From Brevundimonas bullata (GTDB lineage: Bacteria > Pseudomonadota > Alphaproteobacteria > Caulobacterales > Caulobacteraceae), in the NCBI RefSeq assembly GCF_014207965.1, contig NZ_JACHLM010000004.1, positions 186,001 to 250,000 of the forward strand: 64,000 bases of DNA, written 5' to 3'. A model generated the notes under the pieces. That model was not told the DNA's origin. It saw nothing but the letters and a program-made list of their open reading frames with translations, and did not search any database. Positions 28,873 through 38,249 of this stretch are shown in pieces. Numbering within the stretch: position 1 is the first letter of the stretch; every line of letters starts with the position of its first letter. The position numbers and the translations under genes were made by a program.

Positions 28873-30297
28873 TCACGCCACGGGTCCGCCCCCAGAATCC
28901 GCGTCCCGCGCGGGCGCCAGGGGGAAGCAGGCGGTGAAGATCGCCCCCTGCCCCAGAGCGCTGTCCACGGCCAGACCGCCGCGGTGGCGGATGATGATGT
29001 GGCGCACGATGGCCAGGCCCAGGCCCGTCCCCTGTCGTTCGCCGCTCTTCTGGCCCTCGACGCGATAGAATCGCTCCGTCAGGCGCGGCAGGTGCTCGCG
29101 CGCCATGCCGGGGCCGTGGTCGCGCACGGTGACGACGGCGTATTTCTGACCCGCCTCGCGGTCCGGCGTGGCCAGCGACAGACGCGTGCCCTCGGGCATC
29201 CGCGCCGTCATGACCTCGTCAAGACTAAGGTCGCGCTCGATGGCGATCTCGATCACCCCGCCGCTGCTGGAGTATTTCAGGGCGTTGTCGATCAGGTTCT
29301 GAATCACCTGAATGATCTCGTCACGGTCGCCCGAGACCGTCGCGCCGCCCTGTCCGAGGTCGGCCTTGATGGTGACGCCGCGCTCGCTTGAGATGACGCT
29401 GACCGCGTCCACCACGTCCGAGGCGGCCCGCGCCAGATCGACCCGGCCCAGCGGCGCGATGTGCTCGTTCAGTTCAATCCGACTCAGCGACAGCAGGTCG
29501 GCGACCAGCCGCCCCATGCGGTCGGCCTGGATCGCCATGATGTCGAGGAATTTGTCGCGCGCCTTGGGGTCGTCCTTGGCGTGACCCTTCAACGTCTCGA
29601 TGAAGCCCGACAGCGAGGCCAGCGGCGTGCGCAACTCATGGCTGGCGTTGGCCAGGAAGTCGACGCGCATCATCTCCATGCGCCGTGTGTCGGTCTCGTC
29701 ACGCAGCGCCAGCAGGGCCAGCGTCCCGGCGCCCCACAGATGGGCGTCCCGCTCAGGCAGCGGGCGGACAAAGGCCCGCCAGTGACGTTCCTGGGCGCCC
29801 CCGCCGACGTAATCGACCGTGCTGCTGAAATCGCCGAACAGGGCCTCGTCCACCGCCTCCAGCACCTTGGGATCGCGGATGACCGAGACCAGCAGCCCGC
29901 CACCGGCCCCGTTCAGGCGAAACAATTCGCGCGCCGCAGCGTTGGCCAGGGCGATGCGACGCCCGGCGATATCATCGGCCTCGCCGCCGCTGATGATCAG
30001 GATGGGATCAGCCAGGGCTTCGAACACATCGGCCAGCAAGGCGCCGTCGGGGGCCAGATCGACAGGCCCGCTGCCGTCCAGTTCGCTGATGCTGGCCAGA
30101 GGCTGAGGCCGACGATTGACCAGCCAGGTCGTCGTCGCCACCGCCACGGCGCCCGCCGCCAGCCAACCCGCCAGTTCCGGCTTCATCACCGCCAGCACCG
30201 CCATCACCAGAATGGCCACGCCGCCGCTGGCGCCGGCGGTCCAGAGCCGGGACGAGGCGGTGGGTGCGACCGGCGAAGGCGAGTGCTCATACGGCAT
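28873..30297 (-). CDS. phoR: phosphate regulon sensor histidine kinase PhoR
   Basis: Inner-membrane kinase that phosphorylates PhoB, 474 residues. Two hydrophobic segments (about 24-60) with almost no periplasmic loop are followed by a PAS-like region (about 85-205). The phospho-acceptor is His220 in NASHELRTPLASLSGF. The ATPase domain has N-box IQNLIDNALKYSS, VRDHGPGM and GTGLGLAIVRH. The absence of a periplasmic sensor domain fits signalling through PstSCAB/PhoU. It is upstream of pstC with a 139-bp gap, and divergent from the MHYT kinase. Confidence 0.94.
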   Translation of the reverse strand: MPYEHSPSPVAPTASSRLWTAGASGGVAILVMAVLAVMKPELAGWLAAGAVAVATTTWLVNRRPQPLASISELDGSGPVDLAPDGALLADVFEALADPILIISGGEADDIAGRRIALANAAARELFRLNGAGGGLLVSVIRDPKVLEAVDEALFGDFSSTVDYVGGGAQERHWRAFVRPLPERDAHLWGAGTLALLALRDETDTRRMEMMRVDFLANASHELRTPLASLSGFIETLKGHAKDDPKARDKFLDIMAIQADRMGRLVADLLSLSRIELNEHIAPLGRVDLARAASDVVDAVSVISSERGVTIKADLGQGGATVSGDRDEIIQVIQNLIDNALKYSSSGGVIEIAIERDLSLDEVMTARMPEGTRLSLATPDREAGQKYAVVTVRDHGPGMAREHLPRLTERFYRVEGQKSGERQGTGLGLAIVRHIIIRHRGGLAVDSALGQGAIFTACFPLAPARDADSGGGPVA

Positions 30298-30445
30298 GAA
30301 AATCGACGTTATCTCATTATTCAGCGACTGGCCCTAGGCTGGCCGCGACTCGAAAGACGACCGGGTGAGCCGAGATGGTGGCGCATAGCGTAGTTTGTTC
30401 ACCGATTTGCGGCAGTCTTTTCGGCGGGTTGGAGGGGCTTGTGAC

Positions 30446-32731
30446 GTGAATACGATCCTGAACTGCCTGGTTCAGCAACACGATTGGCGGATTCTGCCCT
30501 TCGCCCTGCTTGTCTCCGTCTTCAGCCTGCTGATCGCCCTTTGCCTGTTCGATCGCGCCCGCAATGTCGCCCGACGCTCGCGCCGTGTCTATCTGATCGC
30601 CGTGCCCCTGGTGGCCGGCCTCGGCGTCTGGAGCACCCACTTCATCGCCATGAAGGCCTACGACATCGGCGTCCCGGCGCGATATGACGTGAGCGAGACC
30701 GCCGCTTCGCTGGCGGTCGTCATCGTCGCCTTCTACGTCGCCATGCACCTGGCTTTGGCGGATGTCGGCCGCATGGGGCGCCTGGTCGCCGCCTTGACCT
30801 GCGGCCTCGGCGTCGCGGCCATGCATTTCCTCGGCATGTCGGGACTGCGGCTCTCAGGCGCCATCCTGTCGTGGAACGCCCCGCTTGTCGTGGTGGCGGT
30901 CATCGGCGGCATGCTGTTGGTCAGCGGGGTTGCCCTGCTGCCTTGGCGTGTGGGCGCCAAGCGGGTCATCGTCGCCACCATCTTGGCGGCGCTGGGGGTC
31001 TGCTGGCTGCATTTCGTGGCCATGAGCGCCGTGGTCATCACGCCGACACCCGGCGTGATCCTGCCGGTCGCCGCCGCCGCCGAAACCACCCTGACCCTGT
31101 GGATCGGAGCCAGCGTCGGCCTGCTGGCCATCATCGCGGCCTTCCTGACCGGCATGGTCTGGTGGTCGCGACACAGCGCCCTGGGCCAGCTGCGCGAGGC
31201 CATCGAAGCCATGCCCGACGGCCTGGGCTTCTATGACGCTGACGACCGGCTGGCGATCTGGAACCGTCGCTACACGGAGATCAATCCCGAGGTGACGGCA
31301 GCGCTGAAGGTCGGCGTCACCTTTCGCGAAGTCCTGATGGCGGGCATCAACGCTGGCCTCTATCCTGCCGCCCTGGGGCGCGAAAGCGCCTGGATCGCCG
31401 AGCGCATGGCCAATCGCCGTCGTCCCAGCGGGGCGATGGAGCAGCAGATCGGCGGCCGCTGGCTGCGGGTTCAGGACCGCAAGACCGCCGAGGGCGGCAC
31501 GGTCACCGTCTGCTCCGACATCAGCGACATGAAGCGCGACGCCCAGGCCCTGGCCGAGGCCAGAGACGCCGCCGACGCCGCCAACCGCGCCAAGAGCCAG
31601 TTCCTGGCCAATATGAGCCATGAGATCCGCACGCCACTGAACGGCGTCATCGGCGTGGCGCAAGCGCTGGCCCGAACCGACCTGAACGAGCAGCAGCACG
31701 AAATGCTGGAGCTGATCCATTCCTCCAGCCGCACGTTGCAGACCCTGCTTAGCGACATTCTCGATCTGGCTCGCGTCGAGTCCGGGCGGTTGGAACTGGG
31801 CGACGAGCCCTTCGACCTGACCCGCGCCGTAGAGGAAGCCGGACAACTGTACGCCGCCGCCGCCCGCGACAAGGGCCTGCAGTTCTTCGTCGAGGTCGCG
31901 CCCGAAGCGCGCATCTGGATGCACGGCGACGCGGTGCGGCTGAAGCAGATCCTGACCAATCTGGTCTCCAACGCCGTCAAGTTCACCGCCTCCGGCTTTG
32001 TCAGCCTGACGGTCGACGCCGGACCGCAGGGCCTGCGCTTCGTCGTGCAGGACACCGGCATCGGCTTCGACGCCGAGACGCGCGACCGCCTGTTCAGCCG
32101 TTTCGAACAGGCCGACGGCGACATCACCCGTCGCTTCGGCGGTTCCGGCCTGGGCCTGGCCATCAGCCGGGAACTGGCCGCCATGATGGGCGGCGGACTG
32201 GGCTGCGAGAGCGAGCCGGGCGGCGGCGCCGCCTTCATCCTGACCCTGCCGCTACGTCCAGCCGAGGCGCCCGCGCCGACGCCGACCCTCGTTGCATCGG
32301 AGGACTCGGTCTTTGTCGAGACCACGCGCCGTCTGCGCATCCTGGTCGCCGACGATCATCCCACCAACCGCCGCGTGGTCGAGTTGATCCTGGACCAGGC
32401 GGCCGTCGATCTGGTTTCGGTCGAGGACGGAGCCGAGGCGGTCGAGGCCTGCCGCGCCGCGCCCTTCGACCTGGTGCTGATGGACATGCAGATGCCAGTC
32501 ATGGACGGGCTGACGGCCACCCGTGAAATCCGCCTGCACGAAATCGCCATGGGCATGCCGCGCACGCCGGTCGTCATGCTGACCGCCAACGCCCTGCCCG
32601 AACATATTGCGGCAGGAACCGAGGCCGGCGCCGACCGCCATCTGGCCAAGCCGTTCAGCGTCGAGGCCCTGCTGGCTATGGTGCAGGAACTGACCACGGA
32701 CGCGCCTCAGGCCGCTGAGCGAGCGGCCTGA
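30446..32731 (+). CDS. MHYT-domain hybrid histidine kinase
   Basis: A 761-residue membrane kinase. Seven predicted helices (about 15-255) form an MHYT sensor with motifs near residues 64-69 (STHFIAM), 126-131 (AMHFLGM) and 188-193 (WLHFVAM), proposed to bind copper and sense a diatomic gas or redox signal. A PAS domain, HisKA (NMSHEIRTPLNGVIG), HATPase (FGGSGLGLAISRELA) and a C-terminal receiver (VLMDMQMPVMDG) follow, so phosphate can pass internally from His to Asp. The start is GTG 30446, preceded by GGAGGGG and giving the family-typical NCxxxxHD opening. No output partner is adjacent. Confidence 0.9.
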   Translation: MNTILNCLVQQHDWRILPFALLVSVFSLLIALCLFDRARNVARRSRRVYLIAVPLVAGLGVWSTHFIAMKAYDIGVPARYDVSETAASLAVVIVAFYVAMHLALADVGRMGRLVAALTCGLGVAAMHFLGMSGLRLSGAILSWNAPLVVVAVIGGMLLVSGVALLPWRVGAKRVIVATILAALGVCWLHFVAMSAVVITPTPGVILPVAAAAETTLTLWIGASVGLLAIIAAFLTGMVWWSRHSALGQLREAIEAMPDGLGFYDADDRLAIWNRRYTEINPEVTAALKVGVTFREVLMAGINAGLYPAALGRESAWIAERMANRRRPSGAMEQQIGGRWLRVQDRKTAEGGTVTVCSDISDMKRDAQALAEARDAADAANRAKSQFLANMSHEIRTPLNGVIGVAQALARTDLNEQQHEMLELIHSSSRTLQTLLSDILDLARVESGRLELGDEPFDLTRAVEEAGQLYAAAARDKGLQFFVEVAPEARIWMHGDAVRLKQILTNLVSNAVKFTASGFVSLTVDAGPQGLRFVVQDTGIGFDAETRDRLFSRFEQADGDITRRFGGSGLGLAISRELAAMMGGGLGCESEPGGGAAFILTLPLRPAEAPAPTPTLVASEDSVFVETTRRLRILVADDHPTNRRVVELILDQAAVDLVSVEDGAEAVEACRAAPFDLVLMDMQMPVMDGLTATREIRLHEIAMGMPRTPVVMLTANALPEHIAAGTEAGADRHLAKPFSVEALLAMVQELTTDAPQAAERAA

Positions 32732-32744
32732 GAGTCTTCGTCTT

Positions 32745-32954
32745 CTATTCGTAGCCGTGAGCGGCTTCGTTGATCACCTGTGACGGCATGGTCGAGAAGT
32801 CGATGCTGACCGGCTTCACCGCCTTGGCCTGAAACGTCTTGATGACGTGGTCCAGGCGCTTGCGGACTTCCTTCGTCGCCTCGGCGTCCGGGTCGAGACC
32901 CAGCGGCGCCAGGCAGAATTCGATGATCGCGTGGGGTCGGTTCAGAGGTTCCAT
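32745..32954 (-). CDS. small protein downstream of isocitrate lyase, unknown function
   Basis: Sixty-nine residues, MEPLNRPHAIIEFCLAPLGL at the start and PVSIDFSTMPSQVINEAAHG near the end; one predicted helix with alternating charge in the middle (EVRKRLDHVIKTFQ). I recognise no domain. It starts 15 bases after the aceA stop on the same strand, with GGAA upstream, so it is almost certainly co-transcribed with aceA. A role connected to the glyoxylate shunt, such as binding or modulating isocitrate lyase, is only a guess from position. Confidence 0.7.
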   Translation of the reverse strand: MEPLNRPHAIIEFCLAPLGLDPDAEATKEVRKRLDHVIKTFQAKAVKPVSIDFSTMPSQVINEAAHGYE

Positions 32955-32969
32955 AGGCTCATTCCTTTC

Positions 32970-34247
32970 CTAAGCGGCGTGGAACTGGGCGGTTTCGGTG
33001 GAGTCTTTCAGGGCCGTGGTCGAGGACTGGCCGTTCGAGATCACCGTGGCGACCTGATCGAAATAACCGGTGCCGACTTCGCGCTGGTGACGGGTGGCGG
33101 TGTAGCCGGCCGCCTCGTTCGAGAACTCGCGCTGCTGCAGCTCGGAATAGGCCGCCATGCCGCGATCGCGATAGCCGTCGGCCAGCTCGAACATCGAGTT
33201 GTTCAGGCTGTGGAAGCCGGCCAGGGTCACGAACTGGAACTTGTAGCCCATGGCCCCCAGCTCGCGCTGGAACTTGGCGATGGTGGCGTCATCCAGCTTG
33301 GCCTTCCAGTTGAAGGAGGGCGAGCAGTTGTAGGCCATCAGCTTGCCCGGATGCTCCTTCTGGATCGCCTCGGCGAACTTCTTGGCGTCGTCCAGATCAG
33401 GGTGCGAAGTCTCCCACCACAGCAGGTCGGCGATGTTGGCGTAGGAAAGGCCACGCGCGATGCAGTGATCCAGACCCGTGCCTTCCTTCAAGCGGAAGAA
33501 ACCTTCGGGCGTGCGGTTTTCGCGATCGATGAAGGGCTGGTCGCGCTCGTCGATGTCCGAGGTGATCAGTTGGGCGCTCTCGGCGTCGGTGCGGGCGACC
33601 GTGATGGTCGGCGTGCCCATGACGTCGGCGGCCAAACGGGCGGCGACCAGGTTGCGGATATGGGCCTGGGTCGGGATCAGGACCTTGCCGCCCAGGTGGC
33701 CGCACTTCTTCTCAGAGGCCAGTTGGTCCTCGAAGTGGACGCCGGCAGCGCCCGCCTCGATGAAGGCCTTCATGATCTCAAAGCTGTTCAGGGGCCCGCC
33801 GAAACCGGCCTCGGCGTCAGCGACGATGGGCGCGAACCACTCACGCTTGGCGCCGCCCTCAGCGTGCTCGATCTGGTCGGCGCGTTGCAGGGTACGGTTG
33901 ATGCGGCGGCACAATTCCGGCGCGGCGTTGGCCGGATACAGTGACTGGTCGGGATACATGGCCCCGGCGGTGTTGGCGTCGGCGGCGACCTGCCAGCCCG
34001 ACAGATAGATGGCCTTCAGGCCCGCGCGGACCATCTGCATCGCCTGATTGCCGGTCACGGCGCCCAGGGCGTTGATGAAGGGCTCGTCGTGCAGCAGCTG
34101 CCACAGACGATTGGCGCCGCGCTCGGCCAGGGTGTGGGTGACCGGCACCGAGCCGCGCAGGCGCAGGACGTCCTCCGGCGTATAGGGCCGTTCGATGCCG
34201 TCGAAACGGCCGGCGGGCGAAGGAACCAGATCGGCGAAGGTCGTCAT
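32970..34247 (-). CDS. aceA: isocitrate lyase
   Basis: Splits isocitrate to succinate and glyoxylate, opening the glyoxylate shunt for growth on acetate or fatty acids; cytosolic tetramer. The 425-residue protein has the active-site loop KKCGHLGG with the catalytic Cys, the metal-binding block [13 protein letters not shown] and the C-terminal [12 protein letters not shown] 34247 gives the usual N-terminus; the frame is open 57 bases upstream but lacks homology. Malate synthase is not in this window. The divergent gene encodes a probable regulator, with paired operator-like repeats between them. Confidence 0.97.
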   Translation of the reverse strand: MTTFADLVPSPAGRFDGIERPYTPEDVLRLRGSVPVTHTLAERGANRLWQLLHDEPFINALGAVTGNQAMQMVRAGLKAIYLSGWQVAADANTAGAMYPDQSLYPANAAPELCRRINRTLQRADQIEHAEGGAKREWFAPIVADAEAGFGGPLNSFEIMKAFIEAGAAGVHFEDQLASEKKCGHLGGKVLIPTQAHIRNLVAARLAADVMGTPTITVARTDAESAQLITSDIDERDQPFIDRENRTPEGFFRLKEGTGLDHCIARGLSYANIADLLWWETSHPDLDDAKKFAEAIQKEHPGKLMAYNCSPSFNWKAKLDDATIAKFQRELGAMGYKFQFVTLAGFHSLNNSMFELADGYRDRGMAAYSELQQREFSNEAAGYTATRHQREVGTGYFDQVATVISNGQSSTTALKDSTETAQFHAA

Positions 34248-34321
34248 GTTCGTCTCGGTCTCGATAAGGCGCGGCCGCAGCCGCTGTCCCGAAAACCTGA
34301 ACACGCATCCGTCACGAAGGA

Positions 34322-34350
34322 CACATAGATAGAAGCACCATTCAAGTCAA
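34322..34350 (-). promoter_or_regulatory. candidate aceA promoter
   Basis: On the minus strand TTGACT (34345-34350) and TATGTG (34322-34327) are separated by 17 bases, about 75 bases before the aceA start. The -35 element abuts the operator-like repeat at 34354, so a bound regulator could act there. The -10 match is weak. Confidence 0.45.
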
Positions 34351-34353
34351 ACA

Positions 34354-34391
34354 GTCACATCATGACACTTGCTAAGGAGTCATGTTGTGAC
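34354..34391. promoter_or_regulatory. paired operator-like inverted repeats between aceA and its regulator
   Basis: GTCACATCATGAC (34354-34366) and GTCATGTTGTGAC (34379-34391) are the same 13-base site in opposite orientation with one mismatch, and each is itself close to palindromic (GTCA...TGAC). Centres are 25 bases apart, placing both on one face of DNA. They lie in the 155-bp gap between the divergent aceA and HTH regulator genes, the position expected for a shared operator. Confidence 0.65.
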
Positions 34392-34402
34392 ATGATCGCG
34401 CC

Positions 34403-35833
34403 ATGAACGCCGCCGCTGATCGCAAACTCTTCCTCGGCGGCCGCCTGAAAAGGCTGCGGCGCGACCTCGGCCTGTCGCAGACGGCGATGGCGAGCGACCT
34501 GGGCGTCTCGCCCTCCTATCTGAACCATATCGAGCGCAATCAGCGTCCCGTCTCGGCCCAGTTGCTGCTGCGTCTGGCCGAGACCTATGACGTCGACCTG
34601 AGGAACCTGGGCCAATCCGGCGGTCCCGCGTCCGAGGCTGAACTGGCCGAGGCCTTCGCCGACCCCCTGTTCCAGGGCCTGGCCGTGCCGCGCCACGAGA
34701 TCGTGCAACTGGCCGAGGATCAACCCGCCGCCGCCGACGCCATCCTGCGCCTCTACCGCGCCTTCTCCGACCGCCGCGTGCGCGACCGCGCCGAGGCCGA
34801 GGCCGGCGGCGGCGCGGCCCCGACCGACAGCCCGTCGGAATGGGTGCGCGAGTATGTTCAGGCCCGCCACAACCACTTCCCCGAGCTCGACGCCCTGGGC
34901 GAGGCCCTGCACGACGCCCTGCGCGCGGAAGCCCCCGCCCCCGACGAAGGCTTCGAGGCCCTGGCTCGAGGGCGCCTGTTCGCCCGCCACGGCCTGACTG
35001 TGCGCACCCTGCCCGCCGAGGTCATGGTGGAATGGACCCGCCGCTTTGATCCGCACCGGGGACGGCTGCTGCTGTCCGACGCGCTCGGCCCCTCCTCGCG
35101 CGCCTTCGCCGTCGCCTGCCAACTGGCCCTGATGGAGCACGGGGCCGAGCTTCAAGCCCTGACCGAGGCGGCCAACGCCCCCGACTCCCCAACCCGCAAC
35201 CTGCTGAAGGCCTCGCTGACCAACAGCCTGGCCGCCGCCGTCCTGATGCCCTACGCCGCCTTCCAGCGCACAGCGGAAGAGACCGGCTATGATTTGGCCC
35301 GGCTGCAGGCCCGCTTCGGCGTCGGCTTCGAGCAGGCGGCGCACCGGCTAACCACCCTGTCACGTCCCACGGCGCGCGGCGTGCCCTTCTTCCTGATGCG
35401 AGTGGATCAGGCGGGCAATGTGTCCAAGCGCTACGCCTCCGGCGCCTTTCCCTTTTCGCGCTTCGGCGGGGCCTGCCCGCGCTGGCGGCTGCACTCGGCC
35501 TTCCGCACGCCCGGCAGGATCGTCACCCAGATCATCGAGACACCCGATGGCGGCCGCTGGTTCACCCTGGCCCGCACGGTGGACCGTCAGGGCCAGGACG
35601 CCTTCACCGAAGGCCAGGACCTGGCCATCGGCCTAGGCTGCGAGCTGAAACACGCCCACCGCCTCATCTATGCGCGCGGCCTGGACCTGCAAAAGCCCGA
35701 GATCACGCCCATCGGCCCGGCCTGCCGTCTGTGCGAACGCCACCCCTGCGCCGAACGCGCCGCCCCGCCGGTCGGGCGGGCGCTGACGGTGGACGACTGG
35801 TCGAAGTCGGTCAGTCCCTATCCGTTCGCCTGA
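34403..35833 (+). CDS. XRE-family short-chain fatty acyl regulator (RamB/ScfR-type)
   Basis: A 476-residue transcription factor. An XRE helix-turn-helix occupies residues about 12-65 (LGLSQTAMASDLGVSPSYLN). A middle IrrE/ImmA-like region follows (QLALMEHGAELQAL, AAVLMPYAAF), then a DUF2083-type C-terminal domain with the Cys cluster CRLCERHPC. This architecture is shared by RamB of Corynebacterium and by regulators of glyoxylate-cycle and propionate genes that sense acyl-CoA. Divergence from aceA strongly suggests it controls aceA and itself. The ATG has no close ribosome site, so a leaderless or weak start is possible. Confidence 0.87.
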   Translation: MNAAADRKLFLGGRLKRLRRDLGLSQTAMASDLGVSPSYLNHIERNQRPVSAQLLLRLAETYDVDLRNLGQSGGPASEAELAEAFADPLFQGLAVPRHEIVQLAEDQPAAADAILRLYRAFSDRRVRDRAEAEAGGGAAPTDSPSEWVREYVQARHNHFPELDALGEALHDALRAEAPAPDEGFEALARGRLFARHGLTVRTLPAEVMVEWTRRFDPHRGRLLLSDALGPSSRAFAVACQLALMEHGAELQALTEAANAPDSPTRNLLKASLTNSLAAAVLMPYAAFQRTAEETGYDLARLQARFGVGFEQAAHRLTTLSRPTARGVPFFLMRVDQAGNVSKRYASGAFPFSRFGGACPRWRLHSAFRTPGRIVTQIIETPDGGRWFTLARTVDRQGQDAFTEGQDLAIGLGCELKHAHRLIYARGLDLQKPEITPIGPACRLCERHPCAERAAPPVGRALTVDDWSKSVSPYPFA

Positions 35834-35837
35834 CGGC

Positions 35838-36671
35838 TTAGTGCGCCAGCAGCAGGGCCACCGGGCTTTCGGTGATCAGGGTCTGGGTCACGCCGCCGAA
35901 GATCCACTGCCGCATCCGGGCGTGGCCCCAGGCGCCGCTGACGATGGCGCCGGCCTTCATCTCGGCGGCGCAGTCCAGCAGACGACGGCCCGACGAGCGG
36001 TCGTCATGGGCCCGGGCCTCGGCCTCGGCCTTGACGCCATGACGGGTCAGCCAGGCGACGACGTCGGCTGTGCGTAAACGCGCGCCGTCCATGTCCTCGG
36101 GATCGCAGAGCTCCAGCACGCGCACGCTTTCGGCCTCGCGCAGCATGGGGATGGCGGCGACGGCGGCCAGACGACTCTCGCGACTGTCGGTCCAGGCCAG
36201 CAAGACCGGAGACCCGACCACGGACCGCGCCGGGTTCGGCGGCAGGATCATGACCGATCGCCCCGCCCGCATGGCCAGATCAGCCGGATGCGGCGCCCGC
36301 CAGCCGCTGGCGTTGGCCGCGTCGCGCCCGACGATCAGCACGTCGGCGGCGCGGGCGTGCTTGATCAACAGGCTGGTCGGATCGCCCACGTCGGCGCGCC
36401 ATTCGCACGACACGCCCGCGCGGGTCGCGATCTCCCGAAAGCGATCCTCCGCGCCCTTCAGCGCCTTCTCGGCGCGTTCGTGCTGCTCAATCAGCACCTC
36501 GCCGAGCAGAATGCCCGCCCCATAGGCGTCGGCCATCGGCGTCTCGGGTGCACAGGCCGACACTCCGATCAGGTGCGCCCCGTGCGCCTTGGCCAAGGCG
36601 GCCGCCTGCTCAATCCGTTGGGTGTTGTCGGCTTCGTCATCGACATAGACGATCAGGCTGGACCAGGTCAT
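35838..36671 (-). CDS. universal stress protein, tandem UspA domains
   Basis: A 277-residue cytosolic protein made of two UspA-like folds. The first (1-145) starts SLIVYVDDEADNTQR and ends ADLAMRAGRSVMIL; the second (150-277) ends GAWGHARMRQWIFGGVTQTL. The second half keeps the nucleotide-loop pattern GxxGHxRxR...GG(V)T, so ATP binding is possible there; the first half looks degenerate. It converges on the regulator gene (4-bp gap). The role is presumably in general stress or low-oxygen response, by family only. Confidence 0.88.
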   Translation of the reverse strand: MTWSSLIVYVDDEADNTQRIEQAAALAKAHGAHLIGVSACAPETPMADAYGAGILLGEVLIEQHERAEKALKGAEDRFREIATRAGVSCEWRADVGDPTSLLIKHARAADVLIVGRDAANASGWRAPHPADLAMRAGRSVMILPPNPARSVVGSPVLLAWTDSRESRLAAVAAIPMLREAESVRVLELCDPEDMDGARLRTADVVAWLTRHGVKAEAEARAHDDRSSGRRLLDCAAEMKAGAIVSGAWGHARMRQWIFGGVTQTLITESPVALLLAH

Positions 36672-36748
36672 CGCGACTTCCTCTCGTTCCAGAACGATAG
36701 AACGCCGCGGGCCGGCTTTGGTCCTTGATCACGATCAAATAACAGCGA

Positions 36749-38182
36749 TCAGATCAGGATGATCTTGCCGTTCTCGACCCGGTGCGGAACGCCCGTCTTG
36801 CGGAACAGGCTGGCGATCTCGGCGGCGGGATCGGCCGCGCCCTGATCCAGCATCCGCTCGATGGTCTGCGCCAGCGACGGATCGCCCGAGACGCGGGTCA
36901 GGGCGTCCAGCCATTCAACACGGCTCAACACGCCGTCCTCACGGTTGGCGGCCAGCACCGGGCGCAGGAAGTCGAACCAGTCGCCCCCATCGCGCCGCGC
37001 CTGCGCCCCTTCCGCCGCCATGGCGAAGACGGCGCCACAGGCGTAGTAGGCTCGGTGCTCGCCCCGATCGCCCGCCTCGGCCACCGGCTTGCGGGCCAGG
37101 TCGATGCAGTCGTCCACCTCGGTCTGAAGTTCGGCGCGATCGTCATAGGCCGGGTCCAGCGCCTTCAGCGCGCGCACCGCCATCAGGTCGGCCCCGCCCT
37201 CGGTGATCCAGGCGTCGCGGGCGAACTGATAGCGCACCGCCTGCCCCAGCCAGAAGTGCGCGCTCTCATGCCCGATGAACCAGCGCGAGCGTTCCAGCAC
37301 CTGCTGGCTGGGGTTCAGCACGCCCACGCCCTCGAACTTCATGACGATCAGGCCAGGCAGGACGCTGCCGCCCATGCTGGACAGACGCTCGGTCGGGCCG
37401 TTCCAGCTGACCATGACGGTCGAGGTCTCGCTGCCCACGCCCGGCGCGCCGAGACGACGCAGGTAGTAGTCCCCGACGTGGGGGGCGAAGCTGCGGATTT
37501 CCTCGCCGATCCACGGCGGCAGGTTCGGGTCGATGACCGTGGTCAGGCCCTCGCCCGGCGTCACCCGCGCCTGGCCCAGCAGGACATAGGAGCGCTCGCC
37601 CGTCGTGGTCAGATTGGCCTGACGCTTGCCGTTGAACAGCACCGGCCCGGCCGTGTCACGCCAGGTGACGGTGGAGGCCCCGCCTTCCAGATCGACGCCG
37701 TTCAGGTCTGCAGGCATGGCCTCGGCCGCTTCCACCGACGGCAGGGCGAAGACGTCGAACTGACGCGTCGGCAGGGCCACAGCGCCGTCCGAGAAGGTCA
37801 GCGTGCCGTACTCCGCCTCCAGATAGACCGACTTGGGCTTGAGCGAGAAACGGACGTGACGCGGCACGGGACCGCCATCCAGAGCGCGGATCACATCATA
37901 ATGGCCGCGCCGTTCCATGACGACGCCGGGCGTCTCGACCGTCCACTGGGTCGGACGCCAGGGCTGGCGCACATCGGTCATCAGAGCCGAGTCCATGAAG
38001 GCCCAAACCTGTGCGTCGCGGTTGAAGACATAGTCCGCCGTCCACCGGTCGCCGTCGCGCACGACCTCGACCACCGGCGCGGCGCGCACGTCCCAGGTTC
38101 CTGGCGGCAGGGGCGCAGCGGCGCAGGCGCCCAGCAGGGCCGTGGCCAGGACGGTCGAGACGGCGAGGGCTTTCAGAGGCAA
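36749..38182 (-). CDS. lipoprotein metalloprotease, M1-like (HExxH-x18-E)
   Basis: A 477-residue envelope protein. The N-terminus has a lipobox, LLGAC with Cys20, so it is membrane-anchored. The C-terminal half has HESAH at 305-309 and Glu328 in WITEGGADL, exactly the HExxH-x18-E zinc signature of M1 aminopeptidases, all ligands present. The M1 exopeptidase GAMEN motif is not seen, and GMxx-like loops differ, so substrate preference may be unusual. The N-terminal 200 residues look beta-rich. It may be an envelope aminopeptidase or endopeptidase. Monocistronic by spacing. Confidence 0.8.
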   Translation of the reverse strand: MPLKALAVSTVLATALLGACAAAPLPPGTWDVRAAPVVEVVRDGDRWTADYVFNRDAQVWAFMDSALMTDVRQPWRPTQWTVETPGVVMERRGHYDVIRALDGGPVPRHVRFSLKPKSVYLEAEYGTLTFSDGAVALPTRQFDVFALPSVEAAEAMPADLNGVDLEGGASTVTWRDTAGPVLFNGKRQANLTTTGERSYVLLGQARVTPGEGLTTVIDPNLPPWIGEEIRSFAPHVGDYYLRRLGAPGVGSETSTVMVSWNGPTERLSSMGGSVLPGLIVMKFEGVGVLNPSQQVLERSRWFIGHESAHFWLGQAVRYQFARDAWITEGGADLMAVRALKALDPAYDDRAELQTEVDDCIDLARKPVAEAGDRGEHRAYYACGAVFAMAAEGAQARRDGGDWFDFLRPVLAANREDGVLSRVEWLDALTRVSGDPSLAQTIERMLDQGAADPAAEIASLFRKTGVPHRVENGKIILI

Positions 38183-38249
38183 GGCGGAAACTCCGAACTG
38201 TTCAGCTTGAGCATAGGCGACGCAGCGCCCGCGTCAGCTTACGGTTTGC

